DNA from: Orthonyx spaldingii
Taxonomy: Eukaryota; Chordata; Aves; Passeriformes; Orthonychidae
Reading direction: 5' to 3'
Length of the DNA: 64,000 nucleotides
NCBI GenBank assembly: GCA_013397795.1
Contig: VZTJ01000294.1
Coordinates: 4,717,143 to 4,781,142, forward strand
The notes below the pieces were generated by a model. The model was not told the DNA's origin and ran no database searches. It saw only the letters and a program-made list of their open reading frames with translations. Below are positions 27,801-35,592 of the stretch, in pieces; within the stretch, counting starts at the first letter, position 1; every line of letters begins with the position of its first letter. A program made the position numbers and the translations under genes.

Positions 27801-28849
27801 TTTTGCTACCAATTGTGATTTTGGGGCTTGCTATTTGGAAGTTATGATCCTGTAGTAAGGTCATGGTATATAGACCTTTGTAAATATACAAAGTTTTCAG
27901 CCACAGAAGTGTGCCAGCATGACTCTAGTGGAATACTATCCTTGATTTTAGCTAAAAAACTGAATGCAAGAGTTGCTGGTTTCTATTTTCATCTTTTAAT
28001 CACTTGATATGCTTATTTCTCTAGGTATGCTGGCTTGCTAAGTAGAATAACTCATTTCTGTATTTTTTAAAGGTGTGTTTCAACCCTAAAGGCAATTTCA
28101 TACTAACAGCCAGTTCTGATAAAACAGCTCGACTCTGGGATGCTGCTACTGGACTCTGCCTTCAGGTGTTAGAGGGTCATGCTGATGAGATCTTCTCCTG
28201 TGCTTTTAACTACAAAGGTGATACAATCATTACAGGTAACTAAAATATTCTGATTGATTTTTTTTTTTTTTTGAGACATCTGAAATCTTGTTACAGTAAA
28301 ACGAAAATAGTCTGAAAACTTTCCTGGGGCCATAAGCCAAGTGCAGGTACCAGCAGTGACTTACAATATAGACAAGAAAAATCTAGAAATTCACTTTAGA
28401 ACTGAAGTTTAAGAGAATATGACCATGAACAAATTTGTGCATATGGGCATGCCCTCCCATCTCTCCAGTGGGCACATACCAGCACCAGAGCAATGACTAA
28501 ACCATTTTCTCACAATGCATTTCCATGGGGGAGTTGTGGATGAACAAAAGGTGAAGGTTTTTAAATGGGAGCACACATTTTGTGTATTTGATACTGAACT
28601 CTGATCAGGTTTCCTTCATTTCAGACAAGAAATCATGGGTTGCAGGATGATCTCAGCTGAAAATATTGCCCTAAATCCTGCTGCCTGTTGCTAGTTGTGG
28701 AGAAAAAAATATTTATCTTTCTCCTGGGTGCATTATTGATGTAGGTATTAACAAAAATGAATATACTGTGTGATACAACTAAATACTTCCTTCACAATGT
28801 GTGTTTATTACTAGGGAGCAAAGATAACTCCTGTAGAATCTGGCACTGA
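9751..28849 (+). CDS. DAW1: DAW1, dynein assembly factor with WD repeats 1 (complete, 13 exons)
   Basis: DAW1 (WDR69; ODA16 in Chlamydomonas) acts as a cargo adaptor that helps bring outer-arm dynein into motile cilia by intraflagellar transport. Joining 9751-9826, 11264-11336, 12700-12844, 16065-16123, 16795-16917, 18482-18581, 20361-20468, 21174-21280, 24348-24450, 24823-24937, 26034-26110, 28073-28235 and 28815-28849 keeps one frame with GT-AG introns throughout. From AUG 9787 the protein has 415 residues, the human length as I recall it. AUG 9751 adds 12 Ala-rich residues. The N-terminal domain contains LLLRYFPPG, LKTRSIDLLDL and ALVEEIQK. A beta-propeller of eight WD units follows from about residue 90, with GH...(V/L/I)W(D/N/S) signatures. 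Unit 6 ends VYN instead of WD, as the human protein also diverges there. The only visible neighbour, SPHKAP, converges on it and is functionally unrelated. Confidence 0.96.
10041..11263 (+). other. DAW1: DAW1 intron 1 (part after the CpG island)
   Basis: The intron runs from the donor at 9827 to the acceptor AAAG at 11263. It contains a CR1 fragment at 10214-10487 and otherwise unremarkable AT-rich sequence. Short frames at 10595-10843 and 10904-11155 are not supported as exons. Confidence 0.8.
10214..10487 (+). mobile_element. CR1 LINE fragment in DAW1 intron 1
   Basis: The CR1 words 'CTCTACAGCTACCTGAAAGGAGG', 'GGGTCGGTCTCTTCTCCCAGG', 'GTGCCAGGGGAGGTTTGGATTGGATATTAGG' (shown as part of a longer match) and 'CTGCCCAGGGAGGC' run on the plus strand. 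The terminal ATTCTATG repeat is missing, so the copy is cut at both ends. It resembles the copy at 9147 but differs by many substitutions and indels, so it is a separate old insertion rather than a recent duplicate. Confidence 0.88.
11264..11336 (+). CDS. DAW1: DAW1 coding exon 2
   Basis: Acceptor TTTTTAAAG and donor GA|GTAAGT. It encodes ILLEYVEGGELKTRSIDLLD and onwards, residues 14-37 counted from AUG 9787, matching the conserved N-terminal domain. It ends after two bases of a codon. Confidence 0.93.
11337..12699 (+). other. DAW1: DAW1 intron 2
   Basis: AT-rich intron with no recognisable repeat or RNA gene. Short frames such as 12115-12351 lack splice support. Confidence 0.85.
12700..12844 (+). 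CDS. DAW1: DAW1 coding exon 3
   Basis: Acceptor CATAATTAG and donor AAG|GTCAGA. It encodes residues 38-86, including TDVTALVEEIQKGEPLITAS and LVQRLQEKLGEK, the helical segment before the propeller. It begins with the third base of an Asp codon and ends in phase 0. Confidence 0.94.
12845..16064 (+). other. DAW1: DAW1 intron 3
   Basis: A 3.2-kb intron of unique-looking AT-rich DNA. I saw no repeat family and no RNA gene. Frames of 60-70 codons occur but none has a family match or splice sites. Confidence 0.8.
16065..16123 (+). CDS. DAW1: DAW1 coding exon 4
   Basis: Acceptor TATTTCAG and donor CG|GTAAGT. It encodes VLRTHILPLTNVAFNKSGS, residues 87-105, the first strands of WD unit 1. It is too short to stand out as an open frame and was found by homology. 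Confidence 0.93.
16124..16794 (+). other. DAW1: DAW1 intron 4
   Basis: Short AT-rich intron. No repeat or RNA gene was recognised. Confidence 0.85.
16795..16917 (+). CDS. DAW1: DAW1 coding exon 5
   Basis: Acceptor TGCTTTAG and donor GG|GTAAAT. It encodes residues 106-146, with [20 protein letters not shown] and LKGHGNVVYAIAFNNPYG: the end of WD unit 1 and the start of unit 2. Confidence 0.95.
16918..18481 (+). other. DAW1: DAW1 intron 5
   Basis: AT-rich intron. The open stretch 17541-17846 is not supported as an exon. A 7-bp palindrome with a 2-base spacer (CCACTGA-CT-TCAGTGG) lies at 18078-18093. Confidence 0.8.
18482..18581 (+). CDS. DAW1: DAW1 coding exon 6
   Basis: Acceptor CCATTTAG and donor ATA|GTGAGT. 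It encodes residues 147-180, with DKIATGSFDKTCKLWSTETG and FRGHSAEI: WD unit 2 into unit 3. Confidence 0.95.
18582..20360 (+). other. DAW1: DAW1 intron 6
   Basis: AT-rich intron with a short TG-rich patch near 19975-19995. Nothing else was recognised. Confidence 0.8.
20361..20468 (+). CDS. DAW1: DAW1 coding exon 7
   Basis: Acceptor CTTGCTACAG and donor AGT|GTATGT. It encodes residues 181-216, with VCLSFNPQSTLLATGSMDTT and AKLWNLEKGEE, WD unit 3. A GT two bases upstream (20467) is also possible but would break the frame with exon 8, so 20468 is taken as the end. Confidence 0.93.
20469..21173 (+). other. DAW1: DAW1 intron 7
   Basis: Short intron ending AAAATTCTCTCAG. No repeat was recognised. 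The 87-codon frame at 20992-21255 is mostly intron read into exon 8 in another frame. Confidence 0.85.
21174..21280 (+). CDS. DAW1: DAW1 coding exon 8
   Basis: Acceptor TTCTCTCAG and donor AG|GTACTA (weak at positions +4 to +6). It encodes residues 217-251, with GHSAEIIALSFNTAGDRIIT and GSFDHTVAVWDVGTG, WD unit 4. Confidence 0.94.
21281..24347 (+). other. DAW1: DAW1 intron 8
   Basis: A 3.1-kb AT-rich intron. Frames at 21794-21982 and 22765-22953 are short and unsupported. No repeat family or RNA gene was recognised. Confidence 0.8.
24348..24450 (+). CDS. DAW1: DAW1 coding exon 9
   Basis: Acceptor TTTTTTGGTAG and donor ATG|GTAAGC. It encodes residues 252-286, with [20 protein letters not shown] and VTGSMDKTCM, WD unit 5. 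The last codon is ATG (Met), where the repeats and the human protein have Lys (KTCKLW). Confidence 0.94.
24823..24937 (+). CDS. DAW1: DAW1 coding exon 10
   Basis: Acceptor TGTGTGCAG and donor G|GTGAGT. It encodes residues 287-324, with LWNAVTGAHIATLAGHGKEV and FDYAGQRIATASAD: the end of WD unit 5 and most of unit 6. It is more GC-rich at third positions than the neighbouring exons. Confidence 0.94.
24938..26033 (+). other. DAW1: DAW1 intron 10
   Basis: AT-rich intron ending in ACTGAACAG. An open stretch of about 107 codons at 25363-25686 has no family match and no supporting splice sites. Confidence 0.82.
26034..26110 (+). CDS. DAW1: DAW1 coding exon 11
   Basis: Acceptor CTACTGAACAG and donor AAG|GTAAGT. 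It encodes residues 325-350, with GSARVYNAETKQCIARLEGH and EDEISK. WD unit 6 ends VYN rather than WD; the human protein is also non-canonical here. Confidence 0.94.
26111..28072 (+). other. DAW1: DAW1 intron 11
   Basis: A 2-kb intron. The part at about 27300-27560 is somewhat GC-richer but matches no repeat I recognise. Nothing else is supported. Confidence 0.8.
28073..28235 (+). CDS. DAW1: DAW1 coding exon 12
   Basis: Acceptor TTTTTTAAAG and donor G|GTAACT. It encodes residues 351-404, with VCFNPKGNFILTASSDKTAR, LWDAATGLCLQVLEGHADEI and FSCAFNYKGDTIIT: WD unit 7 and the start of unit 8. Confidence 0.95.
28236..28814 (+). other. DAW1: DAW1 intron 12
   Basis: Last intron. It begins with a run of 15 T at 28258-28272, 22 bases after the exon, and ends TTATTACTAG. 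No other feature was seen. Confidence 0.85.
28815..28849 (+). CDS. DAW1: DAW1 coding exon 13 and stop
   Basis: Encodes GSKDNSCRIWH followed by TGA, closing WD unit 8 (IW then His; human has Arg). It is too short to be called as an open frame. A short 3' UTR follows. Confidence 0.94.
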
Positions 28850-28907
28850 CTGAAGAAAAGGAAGGATCCAGTTTGATGTATGCCTGCCTACTTTGAGTTT
28901 CAGAGCC

Positions 28908-28913
28908 AATAAA
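28908..28913 (+). terminator. DAW1: DAW1 polyadenylation signal AATAAA
   Basis: AATAAA lies 59 bases after the stop codon, followed within 20-50 bases by T/GT-rich sequence (TCTGTTTCTTTTATTCTTTG). This predicts a very short 3' UTR. Further AATAAA words near 29402 and 29500 could serve a longer form. Confidence 0.75.
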
Positions 28914-29002
28914 CTCAGCCTTTCAGATCTGTTTCTTTTATTCTTTGTTCACCTTCTGTTGAAATAGAACAGTTATCTAGATTTGATAGGTTTGACTTAG
29001 AT

Positions 29003-29166
29003 ATGGAATCACAAAATTGCAGAAGTTGGAAGGGACTACTGGAGATCTTCTATTACAACAGCCTGCCCTGCTCAGCAGCCTGTCATCCAAGCAGCCTTCC
29101 CAGGACTGACGTGGGTTTGAATTTCTCCAAGGATAGAGACTTCACAGTTTCTCTACACCACTTGCT
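29003..29166 (-). mobile_element. Degraded CR1 LINE fragment, inverted
   Basis: TGGAATCACAAAATTGCAGAAG followed by TTGGAAGGGACTACTGGAGA, then CCTGCCCTGCTCAGCAG, GTGGGTTTGAATTTCTCCAA and GAGACTTCACAGTTTCTCTA, is the reverse complement of a CR1 3' end. It is more diverged than the other copies. Confidence 0.75.
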
Positions 29167-30663
29167 TAGTATTTGATCACTTGCATAGTAAAGAAAAAAA
29201 AGTAGGGCTTTTTTTCCCCTCTCATGTTTAAATGGAATAGATTTTTGTATTTCAGTTTGTGCATGTTGCCTCTTCACTGAGTAGCACTGAGAAGAATCTG
29301 GTGTGTTATCTCAGTCACCTGAGACAAATCATGATTAGTGAGAATGAATGCATAGGATGGCTCCATTTCTTTATGTGTAATTTTAAACTTGTAACCTTTT
29401 TAATAAAAAAGATAATAGAGCACTATAGCAATCTCAGTTGGGTAAGAAATGTTGGTATGCACTTGCTTTGAGTGTTTCGTATTAATTTTGTGTGTGTGTA
29501 TAATAAAATATTGAGTCAAAATGCCAGTTTTGCTTTTTGTAATACAGTGTCCCATTGATATTTCTGAAGAAAACCGGCAGCCATTTATGAGCTGCCTTGC
29601 TATTAACTATTGCATGCATGTTCTAGTTAAATTCCACTCTCATATTTGCCCACATCTTTCCATTCAATCCATTCCTTTCTGCTCAGTCCTCATTCTATTT
29701 TGAACTGAGGTAAAAAAAAAAAATCAGTGGTGACTTCAACTTGGAATCCTGGCCCAAAGATTAAGTCCAGCATGAAGAAACTCTGCTGACCAAAGATTGA
29801 AAGCCAAGGATCATGACATAAACTGAGAAGTGGATGAGAAACTCCTGCAAGTTATTTACCAGCATACAATGAGCTTTAAGCCAGGCTTACCTCTCCCAGC
29901 AACTGCCAATAGGTTTCACCTGTGCAGAGCTCACTCCACTTTCTAACAGAGCACCTGGAAGTGCAGTTGCTCTTTGCAGGCTTAGTGAAGGAGCAGAACT
30001 GACTGGTCTTTTCCAGCAGACCTGGAAGAAGAATGAAGAAGGAAAGAGGGAGAAAGGAAATCGACAGCAGAGAATTAACTTGGAGGTATTTTGTTTACAT
30101 TCTATATCTCTGGGTGATTGTGGACTTGACTTCTAAATGTTGTTAAATTTAGTAGGAAGTTACTAATGCTGATGGGTTGTGACTACGTCTGAGTGCTTGC
30201 CAGCATCCTTGTGTGTAAATGAAGAAACAAAAGTGCCTGTCATCACTTGGCAGATTTCCTGGTTGTTTCAAGTAGTGCTGTGTTGTGGGAGAAGTAAGCA
30301 GAGAGTTGCAGATCATTTAAAATGAAACTTTCACCAGTAGGTAAAGTAGCTGGATACAAATGTTACTGTAATGCTTGTGGTGCTTCCTGGGTTTTTGTGC
30401 AAGACCTTCTGATGTCAAAAATGTATCTCAGTAAGTTGAAAGGAACAGGGAGGACAATGCTGTTCTGTGTTGGTTTAGAATTGCCAGTGTCCCTAGACTG
30501 ATTTGCATCTGTGATCTGGGGGATTTCCAGCTGACAAAAATGGAGGAAAATTACTATAATGAGATGTATGCAGTTCTGCATTGTTAAAAACTGAAATTTG
30601 ACTTGCTGTGTAACTATCACAAAGAAAAAAAATATTCTTTGGACTGTGATTAGGGACCAGATT

Positions 30664-30677
30664 CCCCCCCCCCCCCC
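30664..30677. repeat. Homopolymer run of 14 C
   Basis: An uninterrupted C14 tract (G14 on the minus strand) stands in AT-rich intergenic DNA. Its length is likely to be polymorphic and prone to sequencing error. Confidence 0.9.
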
Positions 30678-33573
30678 AATATTTTAGGTTGTTTTTTTCC
30701 TGTTGCCTTTTCCTTTATGATTTTTTTCTTACACTATGCTAGTGAATCAAACATCTGTAATAGCGTTTGGCTTTGAGCTTTTATCCTATTTTTGCAAGAA
30801 ACTGTGAGTTGAGGTTTCATACAGTAAGCATTGGACTGGGAGGCCATCTGGGTTCTATTTCTGAATCTTCCTAGATTTCTGAGTGTGTAGAACTGCTTTT
30901 CAGGCTAAGTTATCCAAGTTTCCTGCTCAAATGTGAAATATGTTCACATCTGGTGTGATTCACAGCACTGCTGGAAAGGGTGCTGGCTTGGCACCTTGTA
31001 AGAGCTTCAGTAGTACTCTAGATACTCACTATGAATGCTTTAATATTAGGTTATCTGCACCTTGGTTTATCCATGTGTGGATTTAATAAATTATAGAGGT
31101 ACACATTAGGAATGCATTGCATAAATGTATCTTCCTGGAACCATTCTGTGTGGCGGCAGCAGCTTTATCCCTTTCTCTGATTCCACTTCAGTCTCTCAAC
31201 CAAAATGGTGAATGTGTATGTTCTCACTCTGTTACCTGGTACTTTTTTGATCTACATACCTTATACTATCCAAGTGCTACTTTAATTAGTGTGGTTGGAG
31301 TGAGCCGTGGCTTTCAACATTACCCTGAAATGCTGACAAACTTGGCTCCCTGTGACCTTATTGAAAATGATTACCCCAGGAGACCCCTGAAGTGTTTTAG
31401 GAAGGCTTGTCACTGTAGAAATCATATTTGCTGTATTGTTTCTGTCCTTTAGACCTTTGAAATCCTTTCAGAATAAACCTCTGTGAATATACAATTCTGG
31501 TTTTTTGGGAGAGAAGTTTGTGTCATGTAACTGTTCTAGGACAGAACATACACTTCACAAGGATGGGGATTTCCATGTAAGCATTCGATGTGTATTTGGA
31601 CTCATGACGTTTGAGATTCAAATTCTTTCTGAATAGGTGATGACAGTAATACTCACAACCACTCATGTTTTAAAAGTGGCATTTTGTGTGAATTTCTTTT
31701 ATTTGTCTCATTCAGTGGGATCACTTGCATTTTCTGGGTAGTTAGTGAAAGGATGTGGAAATATATCCCGCTTCTATTTTCCAGTTTGCTGCACTTTACT
31801 GTCTAATTCTCAGCTGAAGCTGGAAGGATGCAGTACCCATCAGCCAGATCTGTCTTCACTGCAAATTGTTTCAATTAGTTTGATAGTCCAGCTATCTAAT
31901 ATAACTGTCTGTCCTGCTAAATGCTGCACAGCTGCAAGTTGCCTTCTGTGATGGCTGGGTTCAGAGTGGGTTGGAAAAACTGAAGTAGTGGCATTATAGG
32001 TTTGCTCTTATGTGGTGAAGGCTTAGGAATGCCTCCGACTCAAATTCTTAAATTTAGTAGGAATGTGCTTTCCTTCTGAGCTGCAATTAATTTTATTTAA
32101 GTAGGTCATGTGGGTTCTTTATTTCCATGGACTGCTGGGTTTTTTCCCTCTGACATTTTGAAATTTAGAGTTCAGGATTCACAGTGACATTCCTATGCTT
32201 GTCTGTCATGCAGCTCTGCATGAAACAGGGCACAAGAAACAGTAAAACTGGCCTCTTCAGAAAAGTTATCTACTGAATTTAACAGATGACTGTTTTTATC
32301 ATACACCACAATAAAATTGTTAAGTTACTTGAAGACACTATGAAAACCTTGAGAGCTATGAAAAAATTGAGGTATAGTTTTTCAACTTCTAGTAATCTCA
32401 AAAGAACCCTAAACATAACTAAAAATGAATTTTTAAAATACATAATTCAAATACAGTAGAATTGCTTTTGGAAGAATGGCAGATCTATAGGCCAAATGTT
32501 GCTCTTCATTATGTGGGTGGTACAATCAACCCTGGGGTGGCAATGCCCCCTCCCCTGCAGCCGGGAGGGGAAGCACTGCAGCTGTGGCTGCTGCTCCCAT
32601 GGGTGGCCTCTCATGGCCAGGGCATCTCCTGAGACATCTCCTTCAAGATCTTCTCCAGCTCCCACTTGAACCTGTGTGCAAGTCTTGCATCCTCTTATTT
32701 GATAACTTCTCATTTTGTTTGCTTTGAATCTGGCTCATGTGAATTTTATTTGTTGTGTACTAGTTTCTATTGTGAAAGATAGTGAGCAACCACCTCCCAT
32801 GTTGTTAAAAACTTGCATCATGCTCATGTAGATGGAGATTTTTACCTAAGATCATATGTAGTATGTTGTTCTCATTTAGGTGTATGTAATACCCACTTTT
32901 TAAAAAAAGCTGAAAAATATTAAGGATGGACAAGTCCTTTTCTGATGTAGTCAGTGAAGTGGTGGTTTCCTTTTGTGTGCAGCAGCAGAAATAGCTGTGA
33001 TATCTAGGCAATAGGGCAGTAAATGCCTCTGCAAACTTACACAAGGAGAGGAAACTCCTAAACTTCTGTCTCCCCACCCTCCTGCTCACTTTGGCAGGTA
33101 CTGAAAGCTTCCAGAGTGAGCACTAATAGACATTTGTATTAATGAATAATTTCTCTTTATTTTGTTGTGATACTAAGAATGTTATGTTTAGCCTTTTATT
33201 TCTTGAGTGAATTGTGGAACCTGAGTAGCTTTGGCACTGAGGTAAGACCTGGACCTTGCTCTGACTTGTTTTGGTCAGAGCCATGGATCAGATTTGTCAT
33301 TGAGAAGCCCCAGGGATGGCAGGTAAATATTAATATTTAAAAAAATCCATATCTCATTCATGAACTTTTCAGGAATGCAAAGAGGACACACATTATAACA
33401 TAAATTTATTTCTGAATAAATTGCAACATTAAGAACTACTGTACAGAGAAACTGCATCACACTGTTACAAGTCTGTCATGATTTTTGTGCTTTGTAAACA
33501 TTTATTCTATCACAACAAAAAATTGTATACTGACAACTAACTGTATTTAGTTTAAAAATAAATACACTTTTCC

Positions 33574-33579
33574 ATTTAT
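33574..33579 (-). terminator. SPHKAP: Candidate SPHKAP polyadenylation signal
   Basis: On the minus strand this reads AATAAA about 1.87 kb after the SPHKAP stop, with T/GT-rich sequence (TTTTTTGTTGTG) some 55 bases further on. Other AATAAA words on this strand at 34816-34821, 33757-33762, 33500-33505 and 33405-33410 are alternatives. The choice is a guess from position and downstream sequence. Confidence 0.35.
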
Positions 33580-34068
33580 TAAACAAACAAAGCACTTTAA
33601 GTCTATAATTCTTGGAGCTTTTCATTAGCTCTCAGCCTCAGAAATGCTGAGCATTCGGAGTTGCCCCTCATGTTAGTGGGAGTTACAAATGTTCAGCAGT
33701 TCATAGGGGCTGGCCCAGTGACTGCAGTTATGCTCAGTGTTTGCAATAAATTGACCTTTATTTTGATGGTAAAGTGACCTCTCCTGTTCTGTTTATACTG
33801 TAGAGTAGATGGAGAATTACTCATGTTATTTAATGCTCCACGTTAGATTCTGATTCACTAATGATTTGTATTTTGTAACAAATGAGTGATGCAACCATGC
33901 AAGTTTCATAATGATTTTAAAGATAAAACTGAGAATATGGCTCTTTTTCATAAATTATTTAAAACTACTTCAAAATTTTCAAAAATATTTAGTGCAAAAG
34001 GATAGGGTTTTTTTCAAGAAATATTACAGAAGCATATACTGTTATATGGAAAATAAAACTTCTCTTAA

Positions 34069-34087
34069 TTTTTTTTTTTTTTTTTTT
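34069..34087. repeat. Homopolymer run of 19 T
   Basis: Uninterrupted T19 (A19 on the SPHKAP strand). In a transcript it would be an internal A-run that could prime oligo-dT and mimic a 3' end in RNA data. Confidence 0.9.
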
Positions 34088-34582
34088 GGGAAAAGCAGGC
34101 AGGTACTCTATTACACTATTTGGGTAGGAGAGATGAAAAGCATTTTCGAAAAAAATTGCAGAAGAGCTGTGATGTCATAAGTTATTTTTACCTTTAAATT
34201 CAAACCCAGTCTCTTTGGCAGAATCAAGAGAATGTATTACTAAGTGCATGATACCAACAGATCATCTTAACAGGACGATAGCAGAGTATATCTTATCAAA
34301 CAATTATAGAAATGTTATAGGAATGTGAACTCTCACACTGTAGTCCAAACAAGTTATATTCAAAATGAACATATATGTCTGCTGAAATTGTAACAAACAT
34401 TTTGCTTTCTTGTGAGTTACAAAAATTAACGTTGAGATTTTTAGGACAAGATGGTGCTCTTTTCAGATATGCATTTCTTCACCTCATTAACAATTTACTT
34501 GATTATTAAAATTAAAATAATACTTTTTTCACTGCTTTTAGGTGATATGCAGAATGTTACATAGTGCTTCCAACAGAAGCAC

Positions 34583-34703
34583 TTTAGGTAACAATTGTAC
34601 TATCATTATTCCCTTTTGCCAGGCAGGGACACTGAGGCACAGAGGTGAAATGACTCGCCCAAGGTCACATGGCAGGGCTGGGGCAGAACAGAGCTTGGGA
34701 ACT
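34583..34703 (+). mobile_element. MIR-like (CORE-SINE) fossil
   Basis: The stretch TATCATTATTCCC, then GGGACACTGAGGCACAGAGG, then GACTCGCCCAAGGTCACATG and GGCAGGGCTGGGGCAGAACA, follows the MIR core order (ATTATTATCCC, GAGGAAACTGAGGCACAGAG, TTGCCCAAGGTCACA, CAGAGC). MIR-type SINEs are old enough to be shared across amniotes. There is no tRNA-like head or intact tail. Confidence 0.72.
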
Positions 34704-35448
34704 GCTGCCCTGGCTCACAGAGCTGTGTGCAGGTATCTACCAGGTGTAGCTATACTGAATTGCACTGCTTCCCAGTGAAAAGAAAATTTTAAGGACAGTA
34801 ACTGAGAGACTGGGGTTTATTTCTTTGGGAAGATTGTAAGAATCAGGAACAGCTGTGGAAGAGAAATAAACACATGGGAAGAAACTAAAATGTGTCTTCA
34901 GCAGCTTTTTTTTGTGTTGTCTAACTGCAAAGGTGTTCAAAAGCTTTTACCCCTTAGTAGATTATTGAGATTAAAAAAACCCATAAATATTACTTATCTA
35001 GGGACAAGGGTGTCTCCAGGCATTCTGAAACACACTCTTCTTCTAACAGTTAAACTGTACAAATATCAGTGTTGTTTTAAAACTGAATGTTAGTGCACTA
35101 TCCCGTTTTACCTGTCTGACTTAATCAAACTGATGAAAATTGAACATATTAGATAATTAATTATCTTTACTGTGTAGTTCATTAATTCAGAAGGCTAAAA
35201 ATCCATCCCCTCATTGTACAGTACATCCTATAGCACAACGTGTCAAGAGTCCCTCATGACACAAAAAGACACAATAAACTCGGGTTCACTTTTCTCCTGG
35301 GTCAGTTGTGGAATGAACTTGTGCTGTTCTTGTAGAGTTTGTACATCTTTGCACATTTTATTCCGTGATGTTCAGAAATCAGAGCATTATACAAACCACT
35401 GCTTATTTAAACTGGAATAAACCAGAAATGCTGAACCAGTGAACTCTG

Positions 35449-35592
35449 TTAACCCAATTCAAGCAGCCAATCAAACAGGCTGGGTGTCATCTCTCTGCCC
35501 TCCTTGCTGAGCTTGCAGTACTGCACCACGGCTTGAAAGATATCCCCCACCTTCCAGGACTTCCGCTGAACTAACTGCACGACATCTAGAAA
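35449..35592 (-). CDS. SPHKAP: SPHKAP last coding exon
   Basis: After the acceptor ATTTAG it encodes FLDVVQLVQRKSWKVGDIFQ, then AVVQYCKL and SLFDWLLELG, followed by TAA. These 47 residues are the end of the conserved C-terminal AKAP110-type domain. Confidence 0.95.
   Translation of the reverse strand, partial: FLDVVQLVQRKSWKVGDIFQAVVQYCKLSKEGREMTPSLFDWLLELG

Larger units (their letters stand above)
28931..33570. other. Intergenic region between convergent DAW1 and SPHKAP
   Basis: Apart from the CR1 remnant and a C-run listed separately, this is AT-rich DNA without supported genes. The 111-codon frame at 31117-31452 has no family resemblance. A GC-rich patch at about 32515-32660 on either strand could not be assigned. 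Confidence 0.6.
33580..35448 (-). other. SPHKAP: Probable SPHKAP 3' UTR and flank
   Basis: AT-rich sequence directly after the SPHKAP stop on the minus strand, with no convincing frame. It contains a 19-base T run (34069-34087) and a MIR-like SINE fossil (about 34583-34703). Its extent depends on which polyadenylation signal is used. Confidence 0.5.

Noticed and set aside
31117..31452. 111-codon frame between the two genes
   Set aside because: No recognisable domain, no CpG island, and composition like the surrounding non-coding DNA.
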